From Burkholderiaceae bacterium (GTDB lineage: Bacteria > Pseudomonadota > Gammaproteobacteria > Burkholderiales > Burkholderiaceae_C), in the NCBI GenBank assembly GCA_018780645.1, contig JADMJJ010000017.1:62001-126000 (forward strand): a stretch of DNA of 64,000 nucleotides. The letters are read 5' to 3'. The notes beneath the pieces were generated by a model. The model did not search any database. It was given only the letters and a program-made list of their open reading frames with translations, and was not told where the DNA came from. Below are positions 1 through 8,463 of this stretch, in pieces. Position 1 is the stretch's first letter. Each line of letters opens with the position of its first letter. The translations under genes and the position numbers were made by a program.

Positions 1-1342
1 TGCGTCTGGCGTCCTCGGCCTCGCCGCCATCAAGCACGCGCAGCGTTCCGTAGAAGTTGCGAGCGGTGACGCGGGCGCCGTCCAGATCGTCCAGGTGTTC
101 GTTGACGCTCACATAGGCAATGCCCAGAACCACGGACGCCGCACCGGCCCAGGCCAGGACCCGCCGCCGGCTGCTGGCAAAGACGTGATCGCCCATGACC
201 ACCCAGGCCGCCACCAGCGCCGTCAGCACCAGGCCGATCGACAGCTCGAAGTTGCCTGTGAACGCATAGGGCGCGACGACACCAACGAACAGCCCACCGA
301 GCGCGCCACCAACGGCAATCATCAAGAAGTAGCCGGTCAGCTGCGAGGGATGCGGATGCAGCCGAGCCAGCTCGCCGTGGCAGACCATGCAGGCCGCGAA
401 GAAGGCCGCCAGATTGATGCCCATGGCCAGGTAGATGGGCAGGGCCGACACGCCCAAGGTCGGCAGATAGGCCATTGCGCCCAGACCCAGGGCCAGCAGC
501 GGCAGGAACAGCCCGCGCCGGTACCAGCCCCTGCGCTCGAAGCAGAAGATGAAGGACAGCAGGTACAGCGCCAGCGGCAACACCCACAGCAGCGGAATCG
601 GCGCAATGTTTGCCGTCAGGAAGCTGGTGTCAGCCACAAGCAGAATGGACGGACAGGCGGCCAGCGCGATCCAGCGCAGGCGCAGAGCCGCCGTCGGCCC
701 GGCCACGGTAGCCGCCTGGGTGGCACCCGCCACTGCCGGCCCGCCATGCCTGCCGCGCCAGGCCAGCAGGCCGCACAGCAGCGCAAACACCGCGAACAAC
801 GCCGACCACCACCCCGACTGCCAGCGCGTCGGCAGATAGGGCTCCACCGCCACCGGATAGGCCAGCAGGGCCAGCAGCGAGCCGAAATTCGACAGCGCAA
901 AGAGGCGATAGGGCACGGCGCCGGGCTTCTCCCGGGCAAACCAGGCCTGTATCAGCGGCCCGGTGGTCGACAGCACGAAATACGGCAGGCCTATGGTCAC
1001 CGTCAGCAGGGCCAGGATGCGCGGCGTCGGGTCCTCTCCGCCGCTGGGCCGCCATTCGGCGCTGGGGCTGATCGGCAGCAGCAGCAGGCTGACCGCCAGC
1101 AGCGCGATATGCAGCAGGCTTTGCTGGCGCGCACTGAGCAGGCGCACGACGAAATGTGAGTACAGATAGCCCAGCAGCAAGAGCATCTGGAAGAACAGCA
1201 TGCAGGCCGTCCAGACCGAGGCCGAGCCGCCGAACCAGGGCAAGATCAGCTTGGCGATGATGGGCTGCACCTGGAACAGCAAGAACGCGCTGAGCAGAAT
1301 CGTCAGGCCGTAGTGAAGAGCCAAGCCTAGTTGGGCGAACAT
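1..1342 (-). CDS. Membrane-fused spermidine synthase-like protein (C-terminus cut by window edge)
   Basis: Translation of the minus strand from ATG at 1342 gives about 447 residues running off the window. The N-terminus has the family signature QVQPIIAKLILPWFGGSASV, followed by roughly ten hydrophobic segments. The motif LTGYFLMIAVGGALGG precedes a last helix, then ARNFYGTLRV, which is where the soluble aminopropyltransferase-like domain begins in fused MFS/spermidine synthase proteins. The catalytic domain itself lies mostly outside the window, so its active-site residues cannot be judged. Family members are often called spermidine synthase, but the substrate of the membrane-fused type is rarely proven. 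It lies 80 bases downstream of the GNAT gene on the same strand and may be cotranscribed with it. Confidence 0.85.
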   Translation of the reverse strand, partial: MFAQLGLALHYGLTILLSAFLLFQVQPIIAKLILPWFGGSASVWTACMLFFQMLLLLGYLYSHFVVRLLSARQQSLLHIALLAVSLLLLPISPSAEWRPSGGEDPTPRILALLTVTIGLPYFVLSTTGPLIQAWFAREKPGAVPYRLFALSNFGSLLALLAYPVAVEPYLPTRWQSGWWSALFAVFALLCGLLAWRGRHGGPAVAGATQAATVAGPTAALRLRWIALAACPSILLVADTSFLTANIAPIPLLWVLPLALYLLSFIFCFERRGWYRRGLFLPLLALGLGAMAYLPTLGVSALPIYLAMGINLAAFFAACMVCHGELARLHPHPSQLTGYFLMIAVGGALGGLFVGVVAPYAFTGNFELSIGLVLTALVAAWVVMGDHVFASSRRRVLAWAGAASVVLGIAYVSVNEHLDDLDGARVTARNFYGTLRVLDGGEAEDARR

Positions 1343-1422
1343 GAACGGCCTTCAGTCAGCGCTTGAGCGGGGTGCCAGCGAGACCGCAGTCTAGGGGGCC
1401 GCTGCCGCGCGGGCGATACGGG

Positions 1423-1950
1423 TTAGCGCCCGGTATCAAGCGCCGCGAGCTGCTTGTAGAAATAGGCGGTGGCATGCAGCTCGCCGCAGGGGCATTTGGT
1501 GTAGGCCGGTATCTCGCCCGCGTGCTGCCAGCCCAGATGGCGATAGACGCTGTCGGCTTTGGAACCGGCATCGGCGCCCAGCACCAGCAGCTGCCGCCCC
1601 TGATCGAGCGCAAAGGTCTCGAGCTCGCGCATCAGCATGGTCGCCAGGCCCTGGCCCTGGCAGGTGCTCAGTACCAGCAGTTTCTGCACCTCGGCGCGGT
1701 GGCGGCCATCGTCCCGTTCGCACAGTGCCAGTTGCACCGCGCCCAGCACCTTGCCGCGGTGGCGGGCCACGAACAGCACCTGGTTGGCCGACAGCCTGGC
1801 AAACACCTCGCGCCAATAAGCGGCCGCCTCGGTCGGCGCCAGCGGGGCCAGAAAGCCGACGGCCGCACCACCATGGACGCTGTCGATCAGCAGATCGCTG
1901 AGGCTGTCGATCAGGGCCGAGGTGGCCAGGGTGACTTGTTCGATTCGCAT
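1423..1950 (-). CDS. GNAT family N-acetyltransferase
   Basis: About 175 residues starting MRIEQVTLATS. The acetyl-CoA-binding motif A region reads QKLLVLSTCQGQGLATMLM (the family R/Q-x-x-G-x-G/A pattern), followed by VYRHLGWQHAGEIP, the usual GNAT beta-5/helix-4 block. The preceding strand VLGAVQLALCER is also typical. The frame stays open further upstream, but the start at 1950 is where family similarity begins. A CPCGELHATAYFYK segment near the C-terminus looks like the substrate-side end. The acceptor cannot be deduced. Neighbours are the 2-hydroxyacid dehydrogenase upstream and the spermidine-synthase-like gene downstream, so a polyamine or amine acceptor is conceivable but only inference. 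Confidence 0.85.
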   Translation of the reverse strand: MRIEQVTLATSALIDSLSDLLIDSVHGGAAVGFLAPLAPTEAAAYWREVFARLSANQVLFVARHRGKVLGAVQLALCERDDGRHRAEVQKLLVLSTCQGQGLATMLMRELETFALDQGRQLLVLGADAGSKADSVYRHLGWQHAGEIPAYTKCPCGELHATAYFYKQLAALDTGR

Positions 1951-2070
1951 GGGGGTACCGGCAGGCAAACTTGGTTGCCTGAGCACCTGCAAGAAACAAG
2001 CCATGCCAGACGGCCGCCCTCGCCATCCGCCATGCACCAGGATGGCGAGCCCCGGCGCTATCCTGGTGCG

Positions 2071-3057
2071 CTAGGCGCCCAGCACCTCGGGATTGATGGG
2101 TGTTGGCGGCTGGCCCCCGGTCAGCGCCGCCGTCAGATTGGCCGCAGCCAGCTCGGCCATGGCCAGCCGGGTCTTCATCGTCGCGCTGGCGATATGGGGC
2201 GTCAGCACGACATTGGGCACGGTCAGCAGGCCCGGACGCAGTTGCGGCTCGCCCTCGAACACATCCAGGCCGGCGGCCGCGATGGTTCGGTTGCGCAGCG
2301 CCTCGGCCAGCGCCACGTCATCGACCACGCCGCCGCGGGCGATATTGGTCAAGGTGGCGGTGGGCTTCATCTGCGCCAGCTCGGCCGCGGCAATCGTGTG
2401 GTGGGACGCGGCCGAGTACGGCAGCACGATCACCAGATGGTCGGCCTCGCGCAGCAGCGTCGCTTTGTCCACATAGCGGGCGCCGACCTCGGCCTCCTGC
2501 TCGGCCGGCAACTGCGAACGGTTGTGATAGATCACCTGCATGCCGAAGCCTAAAGCGCCGCGCCGCGCAATCGCCCGGCCGATGCGGCCCATGCCCAGGA
2601 TGGCCAGGGTGCTGCCATTGACCTCTGCGCCGGCAAACATGTCGTAGCTCCAGCGCTTCCAGTCGCCGCGGCGCAGCGCATGCTCGGCCTCGGCCATGCG
2701 GCGGGCGGCGGCCATCATCAGCGCGAAGCCGAAATCGGCCGTGGTCTCGGTCAGCACATCGGGCGTGTTGGTGGCCAGCACCCCCCGCGCGGTGCAGGCC
2801 GGCACGTCGATATTGTTGTAGCCGACGGCCACATTGCAGACGGCTTTCAGCTGCGGGCAGGCGTCCAGCAGGGCCGCATCGATGCGCTCGCTGCCGGTGA
2901 TCAGCGCGCCGGCCTTGCCCTGCAGGCGCGCGATCAGCTCGGCCGGGGCATAGGGCTCGTCACCCTGGTTGCTGCTGACCTCGAACTGCTTCTGCAAGCC
3001 CTCCAACACCGAAGGGAACAGCGCGCGGGCGACCAGGATGGCGGGTTTCTCGGACAT
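2071..3057 (-). CDS. D-2-hydroxyacid dehydrogenase (glyoxylate/hydroxypyruvate reductase type)
   Basis: 328 residues, the normal length for this NAD(P)-dependent family. The Rossmann motif is LAILGMGRIGRAIARR (GxGxxG, about residues 155-170). The catalytic triad is visible: Arg in NIARGGVVDD, Glu in LDVFEGEP, and His in VVLTPHIASAT. The substrate-binding loop VAVGYNNIDVPA is also present. Closest known types are GhrB and GRHPR, which reduce glyoxylate, hydroxypyruvate or 2-ketogluconate; the exact substrate is not certain. It starts 10 bases after the antiporter gene stops and so ends a tightly packed five-gene cluster. Confidence 0.92.
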   Translation of the reverse strand: MSEKPAILVARALFPSVLEGLQKQFEVSSNQGDEPYAPAELIARLQGKAGALITGSERIDAALLDACPQLKAVCNVAVGYNNIDVPACTARGVLATNTPDVLTETTADFGFALMMAAARRMAEAEHALRRGDWKRWSYDMFAGAEVNGSTLAILGMGRIGRAIARRGALGFGMQVIYHNRSQLPAEQEAEVGARYVDKATLLREADHLVIVLPYSAASHHTIAAAELAQMKPTATLTNIARGGVVDDVALAEALRNRTIAAAGLDVFEGEPQLRPGLLTVPNVVLTPHIASATMKTRLAMAELAAANLTAALTGGQPPTPINPEVLGA

Positions 3058-3067
3058 GGGGGGCTCC

Positions 3068-4462
3068 TCAGCGGAAGAAGATGAAGGTCATCAAGACGAA
3101 CAAGGGCAGCAGCACCGCGCTCGACCAGGCCATATAGCCGAAGAAGCTGGGCATGCGTATGCCCCGCCCCTCGACGATGGCCTTGACCATGAAGTTGGGC
3201 GCGTTACCGATATAGCTGTTGGCGCCCATGAAGACCGAGCCGGCGGAGATGGCGGCCAGCACCGGCGCCAGGGTCGTCATCAAGACCTGCGGGTCGCCGC
3301 CGGCCATATTGAAGAACACCAGATAGGTCGGTGCGTTGTCCAGGAACGAAGACAGCACGCCCGAGAACCAGAAATAGGCCCAGGGCAGCGGCTGGCCATC
3401 GGGCCCGGTCACAGCCTGCAGCAGGCCGGCGAACGGCCCGGCCAGGCCGGCGCGCAGCATCGCCAGCACCGGGATGATGGTCAGGAATATGCCCGCGAAC
3501 AGCTTGGCCACCTCCTGCATCGCGCCCCAGTTGAACTGGTTGCTCTCGCGCACCGCCTTGGGCGTCAGCCACAGCGAGGCGAAGGTGACGGCGATCAGCG
3601 CGCCATCGCGCACGACCTGGGCCAGGCCGACCTCGGTGCCGGCCACATCCCAGCTCAGCGCAGGCTTCCAGATGCCGCTCATCAGCACCAGGCCCATCAC
3701 CGCCAGCAGCAACAGAAAGTTGATGCCGCCCTCGATCCCCAGCGGCTGATCGGGCGTCGGGTCATAGGGCTTCAGCTCCTCCTTGCTGAAGTAGTAGCGG
3801 TCCAGCAGCCAGAACAGGCCCAGCAGGGTGCAGACCAGGAACAGGGTCTCCGGCAGCAGGTACTTGACTGTCCAGAAGAAGTCCACCCCCTTCAGAAAAC
3901 CCAGGAACAGCGGCGGGTCGCCCAGCGGCGTCAGCGCCCCACCGGCATTGGAGACGATGAAGATGAAGAACACGAACACATGGGCGGCGTGCCTGCGGTT
4001 GTCATTGGCGCGTATCAGTGGCCGCACCATCAGGATGGAGGCCCCGGTCGTGCCCATGAAGCTGGCCAGCACCGCGCCTATGGCCATCAAGCCGACATTG
4101 AGTCCGGCGCTGCCGCGCAGATTGCCGCGGATGAAGATACCGCCGGCCACCGTATACAGCGCGGTGAGCAGGATGATGAAGGGGATGTAGTCGGCCAGCA
4201 GCGCATGGGCCAGGTTCTGGCCAGCGGCCTGCGGGCCGAAGATCACCGCAAACGGCAACAGAAAGGCCAGCGACCAGCCGGCCGATACCTTGCCGAAATG
4301 GTGGTGCCAGAAGCTCGGCAGCAGCAAAGGCATCAGCGCGATGCTGAGCAGGATGCCGGCAAAGGGCACGGCCCACCAGACAGCCAGCTGGCTGCCGTCG
4401 AAGGCGGCGGCCTGGGCCAGGCCAGGGGCCAGCAACAGCCCGACGAGGACGCGCTTATTCAT
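3068..4462 (-). CDS. NhaD-like sodium:proton antiporter / ion transporter
   Basis: 464 residues with an N-terminal signal-like helix (MNKRVLVGLLLAPGLAQA) and about eleven further membrane segments. Motifs such as GTTGASILMVRPLIRAN and SNAGGALTPLGDPPLFLG are characteristic of the NhaD/citrate-transporter (ion transporter superfamily) fold, in which the conserved Asp and small polar residues lie in re-entrant loops. It overlaps the nitroreductase gene by 8 bases, so the two are probably translationally coupled. Likely role is Na+/H+ exchange at the inner membrane; organic-anion transport by the same fold is an alternative. Confidence 0.85.
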   Translation of the reverse strand: MNKRVLVGLLLAPGLAQAAAFDGSQLAVWWAVPFAGILLSIALMPLLLPSFWHHHFGKVSAGWSLAFLLPFAVIFGPQAAGQNLAHALLADYIPFIILLTALYTVAGGIFIRGNLRGSAGLNVGLMAIGAVLASFMGTTGASILMVRPLIRANDNRRHAAHVFVFFIFIVSNAGGALTPLGDPPLFLGFLKGVDFFWTVKYLLPETLFLVCTLLGLFWLLDRYYFSKEELKPYDPTPDQPLGIEGGINFLLLLAVMGLVLMSGIWKPALSWDVAGTEVGLAQVVRDGALIAVTFASLWLTPKAVRESNQFNWGAMQEVAKLFAGIFLTIIPVLAMLRAGLAGPFAGLLQAVTGPDGQPLPWAYFWFSGVLSSFLDNAPTYLVFFNMAGGDPQVLMTTLAPVLAAISAGSVFMGANSYIGNAPNFMVKAIVEGRGIRMPSFFGYMAWSSAVLLPLFVLMTFIFFR

Positions 4463-5156
4463 GGAAGGTCGTGAACGTGGCCACCGGGTCGCGCTCGGTC
4501 ACCAGCGTGTTCTCGATCGCCGCGGGGTCAGCAAACCCCAGCGACATGCCGCAGACCAGCATCTGCTCCGGGTCCGTGCCCAGGTGGGCGAGGATGATCT
4601 TGTGGAACTGCGTGAACGCCGCCTGCGGGCAGGTGTGCAGGCCGCGCGCGCGGGCCGCGATCATGATGTTCTGCAGAAACATGCCGTAGTCCAGCCAGCT
4701 GCCCTGGCACATCACCCGGTCTATGGTGAACATCAGACCGACCGGAGCGTCGAAGAAGGCGTAGTTGCGGCCATGCTGGGCATGCATGCGGGTCTTGTCG
4801 CCCTTGGTGATCTGCAAGAGGCCGTACAGATCCCAGCCGACCTTGCGCCGGCGGTCGATGTAGGGCGAGCGCCATTCGGTCGGGTAGTAGGCGTACTCCT
4901 CGGTGTGGGTGGCGGCCACCGCCGGATCGTCGTAGGCGGCCAGTATCTTGGCGCTGAGCTCGCGCTTGAAGGCGCCGGTCATCACATGCACCTGCCAGGG
5001 CTGGGTATTGGTGCCCGAGGGCGCACGGGCGGCCACGGCCAGGATCTCTTCTATCGTCTGGCGCGGCACCTCGGTGGGCAGAAAGGCACGCATCGAATGA
5101 CGCGAGGTGATGGCGGCGTCGACCGCTGCGGTGGATTCGAGAGAAATCTGGGTCAC
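4455..5156 (-). CDS. FMN-dependent nitroreductase family protein
   Basis: 233 residues. The N-terminal FMN phosphate-binding motif SRHSMRAF and the second flavin motif ARAPSGTNTQPWQ identify the nitroreductase fold. The C-terminal GMSLGFADPAA block is the usual flavin-binding end. The middle part (YYPTEWRSPYIDRRRK) resembles bacterial nitrobenzoate/quinone reductase-like members. The native substrate is unknown; such enzymes reduce nitroaromatics, quinones or enoates with NAD(P)H. The gene overlaps its upstream neighbour (thioesterase) by 4 bases and its downstream neighbour (antiporter) by 8. Confidence 0.9.
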   Translation of the reverse strand: MTQISLESTAAVDAAITSRHSMRAFLPTEVPRQTIEEILAVAARAPSGTNTQPWQVHVMTGAFKRELSAKILAAYDDPAVAATHTEEYAYYPTEWRSPYIDRRRKVGWDLYGLLQITKGDKTRMHAQHGRNYAFFDAPVGLMFTIDRVMCQGSWLDYGMFLQNIMIAARARGLHTCPQAAFTQFHKIILAHLGTDPEQMLVCGMSLGFADPAAIENTLVTERDPVATFTTFHE

Positions 5157-5590
5157 GGGCGAAGTCCTTCAAGCAAGGCCTGGAAATTGGCGGGCAGTTG
5201 CACCGGGCGGCGGGTCTGCCGGTCCACATAGACATGAACGAAATGGCCGCGCGCGGCGCACAGGGGCTCATCCGCGCCGAACAAGCCTATCTCATAGCGC
5301 ACGCTGGACTGGCCCAGGTGGGCGACCCGGATGCCGGCGTCCACCGCCTGCGGGAAGGCCAGCGAGGCGAAGTAGTTGCAGTGCGTCTCGACCACCAGGC
5401 CTATCACCGGACCCTGGTGAATATCGAGCACGCCGCCATTGATCAGCATCTGGTTCACGGCCGTGTCGAACAGGCTGTAGTAGACGACATTGTTCAGATG
5501 GCCGTAGGCGTCGTTGTCCATCCAGCGAGTGGTCAGCGGCACAAAGTGCCTGTAGGCGGCGCGGGCTTCGGGGGTGGGTCGGCTGTTCAT
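5153..5590 (-). CDS. Acyl-CoA thioesterase (4-hydroxybenzoyl-CoA thioesterase, hotdog fold)
   Basis: 145 residues from ATG 5590. The motif RWMDNDAYGHLNNVVYY is the 4HBT catalytic block with the Asp on the long helix side. HCNYFASLAFPQAVDAGIRV and GQSSVRYEIGLFG are the hotdog strands. The start at 5590 is chosen because it makes an ATGA overlap with the stop of the deacetylase gene; an ATG nine codons upstream is open but lies inside that gene. The acyl group is not determined. Its position between the deacetylase-fold gene and the nitroreductase suggests a common small-molecule pathway. Confidence 0.9.
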   Translation of the reverse strand: MNSRPTPEARAAYRHFVPLTTRWMDNDAYGHLNNVVYYSLFDTAVNQMLINGGVLDIHQGPVIGLVVETHCNYFASLAFPQAVDAGIRVAHLGQSSVRYEIGLFGADEPLCAARGHFVHVYVDRQTRRPVQLPANFQALLEGLRP

Positions 5591-6555
5591 GGGCTCGATT
5601 GTGTCTCGGCTTGCCACTGCTGCCAGAGCTGCCAGGAGGAAGCCGCCTCGCGCAGGGTGTTCAGCTGCACATCGACGGTGGTCTGCAAGTCGCGCCCATA
5701 GCCGCCGGCCATGCTCAGCGCCACCGGCAGGCGGCGGGTGCGCAGGGCCTCGAATACGCGGCGGTCGCGCTCGCGCATGCCGGCAGTCGTCAGCTTCAGG
5801 CGGCCAAGACGGTCGCCCTCGTGGGGGTCAGCCCCGGCCAGATAGAACACCAGGCCCGGGGGCGTGGCGGCCAGCCGCGTCCAGACCTGCTCCAGAGCGG
5901 CGTCCAGCGCCTGCAGATAGGGCTCGTCGGTGCAGCCGTCGGGCAGTTCGACATCCAGATCGCTGGGCTCCTTGCGGAACGGGAAGTTCTTCGCCCCATG
6001 CAGCGACAGTGTGAACACCGTCGAGTCGTCACGGAAGATGGACGCCGTGCCATTGCCCTGGTGCACGTCCAGATCGATCACCAGCACGCGCAGCAGCTGC
6101 CGATGGCTACGGTGCCATTCCGCCTGCATCAGCCTGGCGGTCACGGCCACATCATTGAAGACGCAATAGCCCGAGCCGCGGTCGGCATAGGCATGGTGGG
6201 TGCCGCCGGCCAGGTTGGCGGCCACACCCTCGGCCAGCGCGGCTCGGGCGGCGGCGATCGTGGCACCCACCGATCGGCGTGAGCGCTCGGCCATCATGGG
6301 CGACCAGGGAAAGCCGATCTCGCGCTGCTGAGCGGCGGCCAGATGCCCCAGCAAGACAGCCTCTACATAGTCTGGCGTATGGGCCAGGGCCAGTTCGCCA
6401 TCGGTCGCGGCCTGCGCCTCCTGCACCCGCCAGGGCCCGGCCACCCCGGGCAGCTGATCGCGCAGCATGCGGTACTTGCTGGCCGGGAAGGTATGGCCCG
6501 GCGGCAAGGTCAAGCTGAAGTTGTCGGAGTGGAAGGCCTGCATGGGGAGGCTCAT
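5587..6555 (-). CDS. Histone deacetylase-superfamily protein (class II/AcuC-like amidohydrolase)
   Basis: 322 residues. The zinc-site motifs are intact: VIDLDVHQGNGTA supplies Asp and His, AGADPHEGDRLG supplies the second Asp, and GGTHHAYADRGSGYCVFND carries the catalytic His pair. Bacterial members deacetylate acetylpolyamines, acetoin-pathway enzymes or other acetylamides. An in-frame ATG four codons later (MQAFHSD) is an alternative start. It is the first gene of the overlapping minus-strand cluster continuing to 2071, and diverges from the phasin gene, with a 200-base regulatory region between them. Confidence 0.92.
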   Translation of the reverse strand: MSLPMQAFHSDNFSLTLPPGHTFPASKYRMLRDQLPGVAGPWRVQEAQAATDGELALAHTPDYVEAVLLGHLAAAQQREIGFPWSPMMAERSRRSVGATIAAARAALAEGVAANLAGGTHHAYADRGSGYCVFNDVAVTARLMQAEWHRSHRQLLRVLVIDLDVHQGNGTASIFRDDSTVFTLSLHGAKNFPFRKEPSDLDVELPDGCTDEPYLQALDAALEQVWTRLAATPPGLVFYLAGADPHEGDRLGRLKLTTAGMRERDRRVFEALRTRRLPVALSMAGGYGRDLQTTVDVQLNTLREAASSWQLWQQWQAETQSSP

Positions 6556-6642
6556 TCTGCCCGCTGGCGCCGGCCGCGGACTGTCATTGGCGCGTCATGC
6601 GCACAGGCGATCCTGCGCCGGGATCTAGGCCCCACCCCTAGA

Positions 6643-6659
6643 TTGCTGCACTGCAGCAA
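6643..6659. promoter_or_regulatory. Perfect palindrome, probable PhaR operator 1 (upstream of -35)
   Basis: TTGCTGCACTGCAGCAA is a perfect 17-base inverted repeat about one base pair centre, ending 7 bases before the -35 hexamer of the phasin promoter. It shares the TTGCA-N-TGCAA type core (here CTGCA-N-TGCAG) with the second palindrome downstream. PhaR is known to bind TGC-rich sites at phasin promoters; assignment to PhaR is inference. Confidence 0.65.
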
Positions 6660-6666
6660 AAAGTGC

Positions 6667-6694
6667 TTGCAGTCCTGGCAAACCCCAGTAGAAT
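6667..6694 (+). promoter_or_regulatory. Sigma-70-type promoter of the phasin gene
   Basis: TTGCAG (6667-6672), a 16-base spacer and TAGAAT (6689-6694). Transcription would begin near 6701, exactly at the edge of the second palindrome, giving a leader of about 55 bases that contains a GGAG ribosome site 7 bases before the ATG. Confidence 0.65.
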
Positions 6695-6701
6695 TGCGCC
6701 C

Positions 6702-6718
6702 ATGTTGCAGTGCAACAT
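6702..6718. promoter_or_regulatory. Perfect palindrome, probable PhaR operator 2 (at transcription start)
   Basis: ATGTTGCAGTGCAACAT is a perfect 17-base inverted repeat around position 6710, placed where RNA polymerase starts. Its centre is 59 bases from that of the first palindrome. Together the two sites bracket the promoter, the arrangement reported for PhaR repression of phaP in Ralstonia eutropha. Confidence 0.7.
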
Positions 6719-6755
6719 TTTCGCTGATCAATGACTTTACTCTTGGAGATGCACC

Positions 6756-7310
6756 ATGCTGACTGCTGAACAAATTCTGGCCGCCCACAAGGCAAACGTT
6801 GAAACCCTGTTTGGTCTGACCAACAAGGCTTTTGAAGGTATCGAGAAGCTCGTCGAGCTGAACATGCAGGTCGCCAAGACCTCGTTCGGCGAAGCCGCTG
6901 AAACCGCCAAGGCCGCCCTGTCGGTCAAGGACGCTCAAGAGCTGATGGCTCTGCAAACCGCGCTGCTGCAACCGGCCGCCGAAAAGGCCGCCGCCTACAG
7001 CCGTCATCTGTATGACATCGCTGCCGGCACCAACGCCGAAGTGGGCAAGGCTGTCGAGGCGCAAATCGCCGAAGGCCAGCAAAAGTTCATGGGCCTGGTC
7101 GACACCGCCGTGAAGAACGCGCCCGCCGGTTCGGAAAACGCCGTCGCTCTGGTGAAGTCGGCCGTCTCGGCAGCCAACAACGCTTTCGAGTCGGTGCAAA
7201 AGGCCGCCAAGCAAGCCGCTGACGTCGCCGAAGCCAACTTCCAGGCGATGAACACCCAAGCCGTCAAGGCCGCAGGTCAAGCCACCAAGGCCGCCAAGCG
7301 TTCCGCCTAA
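6756..7310 (+). CDS. phaP: Phasin (PHB granule-associated protein)
   Basis: 184 residues, the typical length of the phasin_2/PhaP family. The protein is almost entirely amphipathic helix, Ala- and Lys-rich, without Cys, with the usual family opening ([19 protein letters not shown]) and a low-complexity [14 protein letters not shown] tail. It coats polyhydroxybutyrate granules in the cytoplasm and controls their size and number. The gene is monocistronic: its own promoter with two operator-like palindromes lies upstream, a GGAG ribosome site sits 7 bases before ATG, and a strong terminator follows. Codon use is less GC-skewed than in neighbours (many CAA, GAA), consistent with high expression. 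Confidence 0.95.
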   Translation: MLTAEQILAAHKANVETLFGLTNKAFEGIEKLVELNMQVAKTSFGEAAETAKAALSVKDAQELMALQTALLQPAAEKAAAYSRHLYDIAAGTNAEVGKAVEAQIAEGQQKFMGLVDTAVKNAPAGSENAVALVKSAVSAANNAFESVQKAAKQAADVAEANFQAMNTQAVKAAGQATKAAKRSA

Positions 7311-7328
7311 GCTGCTTTCAGCCTGATC

Positions 7329-7359
7329 AAAAAGCCCGGTGCTAGCATCGGGCTTTTTT
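7329..7359 (+). terminator. Rho-independent terminator after phaP
   Basis: AAAAAGCCCG, a 10-base loop, CGGGCTTTTT then a T: a 10-bp stem with flanking A and T tracts. The symmetry allows it to stop both the phasin transcript and readthrough from the opposite-strand patatin gene that ends at 7370. Confidence 0.9.
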
Positions 7360-7369
7360 ACGTCCGGAC

Positions 7370-8302
7370 TCAGCGCGTCTTGGCCGCAATCGCCGCCCTG
7401 ATCACCGGCAACAGCGCCTTGGCGATCTCGCGGCCGGCCTTGATGGCGCGTTGGCGACCACCGAAGTCCGAGCTGCCGACATCGCTCAGCTTCGGGCGCA
7501 GCACCACATCGGCCTCACGCAGCTCCGAGGTGTTGATGCTGCGGCCCATGATGCTGAAAGTCTGCATCAGCATGCGCATCGCGTCCTGTGGCGCGATGGC
7601 GTCGGGCGGAGATGAGATGTCTACCGCGATCACCAGCTCCGCCCCCATCTGCCGGGCATAGCGCACCGGCACCGGCGCCACCAAGCCGCCGTCGACAAAC
7701 TCCTGATTGCCAATCTTCACCGGCTGGAACACCGCCGGCACCGCGCTGGACGCGCGCACCGCCATGCCGGTGTCACCGCTGCGGAACAGGATGCCCTCCC
7801 CGGACGACAGATTGGTGGCCACGATTCCCAGCGGCATACGCATCTGCTCGATCAGCAGGCCACCGGTCTTCTCGCGCACATAGCGGGCCAGGGCCTCACC
7901 GCGTATCAGGCCGCGCCCAGGAAACGACCAATCGGTCAGCGCCCCCTCGTCCATGCCCGAGGCCACCGCGGCCAACTCGGTGCCGGTCTTGCCGGCGGCA
8001 TAGAGTGCCGCCACCAGGCTGCCCGCCGAGGTGCCAATGACCAGATCGGGCTTGATGCCGTTCTCCTCCAGCACCTGGATCACGCCGATATGGGCAAACC
8101 CGCGCGCCGCGCCCCCGCCCAGGGCCAGGCCGATACGCGGTGGCTTGGGCGCAGGCTTGGGCGCAACGACCGGGACGTCGACGGGTGGCGGCGGAGCCGG
8201 AGGCGCGGTGCTGCTGCAGCCGCTGACGGCAAGGGCCAGCAGCAGCAGACTTTGGCGGCGGGTCAGGGAGGCTGGCGGGAACAATCGATCCGGAAGAGGC
8301 AT
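7370..8302 (-). CDS. Patatin-like phospholipase, predicted lipoprotein (RssA-like)
   Basis: 310 residues from ATG 8302. The N-terminus has a twin-arginine and lipobox sequence (TRRQSLLLLALAVSGCSS), then a Pro-rich linker. The patatin fold follows: oxyanion hole GGGAARGFAHIGV, nucleophile motif GTSAGS, and catalytic Asp in FVDGGLVAPVPV. Ser-Asp dyad enzymes of this family hydrolyse lipid acyl chains; the lipobox predicts anchoring in the cell envelope, probably the outer membrane. The frame is open 35 codons further upstream, but the lipoprotein signal decides the start. It diverges from the binding-protein gene at 8464. Confidence 0.88.
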   Translation of the reverse strand: MPLPDRLFPPASLTRRQSLLLLALAVSGCSSTAPPAPPPPVDVPVVAPKPAPKPPRIGLALGGGAARGFAHIGVIQVLEENGIKPDLVIGTSAGSLVAALYAAGKTGTELAAVASGMDEGALTDWSFPGRGLIRGEALARYVREKTGGLLIEQMRMPLGIVATNLSSGEGILFRSGDTGMAVRASSAVPAVFQPVKIGNQEFVDGGLVAPVPVRYARQMGAELVIAVDISSPPDAIAPQDAMRMLMQTFSIMGRSINTSELREADVVLRPKLSDVGSSDFGGRQRAIKAGREIAKALLPVIRAAIAAKTR

Positions 8303-8356
8303 GCCGGCGATTCTAGGTTGCCCCCAATTTGCAGGGTCTCGCGGCCGCCCGAGCAC

Positions 8357-8385
8357 TTCTTGCACCCGACTCAAGCGGCTATAGT
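8357..8385 (+). promoter_or_regulatory. Probable sigma-70 promoter of the 8464 gene
   Basis: TTCTTG (8357-8362), 17 bases, TATAGT (8380-8385). The -10 is a 5/6 match in a very GC-rich background. It predicts a leader of about 70 bases before the ATG at 8464. Confidence 0.5.
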
Positions 8386-8463
8386 GAAGCCGGCCAAGAG
8401 ACGCCAACCGGCGCCAGGCCAGCCAGCAGGGAGCCGGTTATATCGCATGAATCCCTTGTTCCG

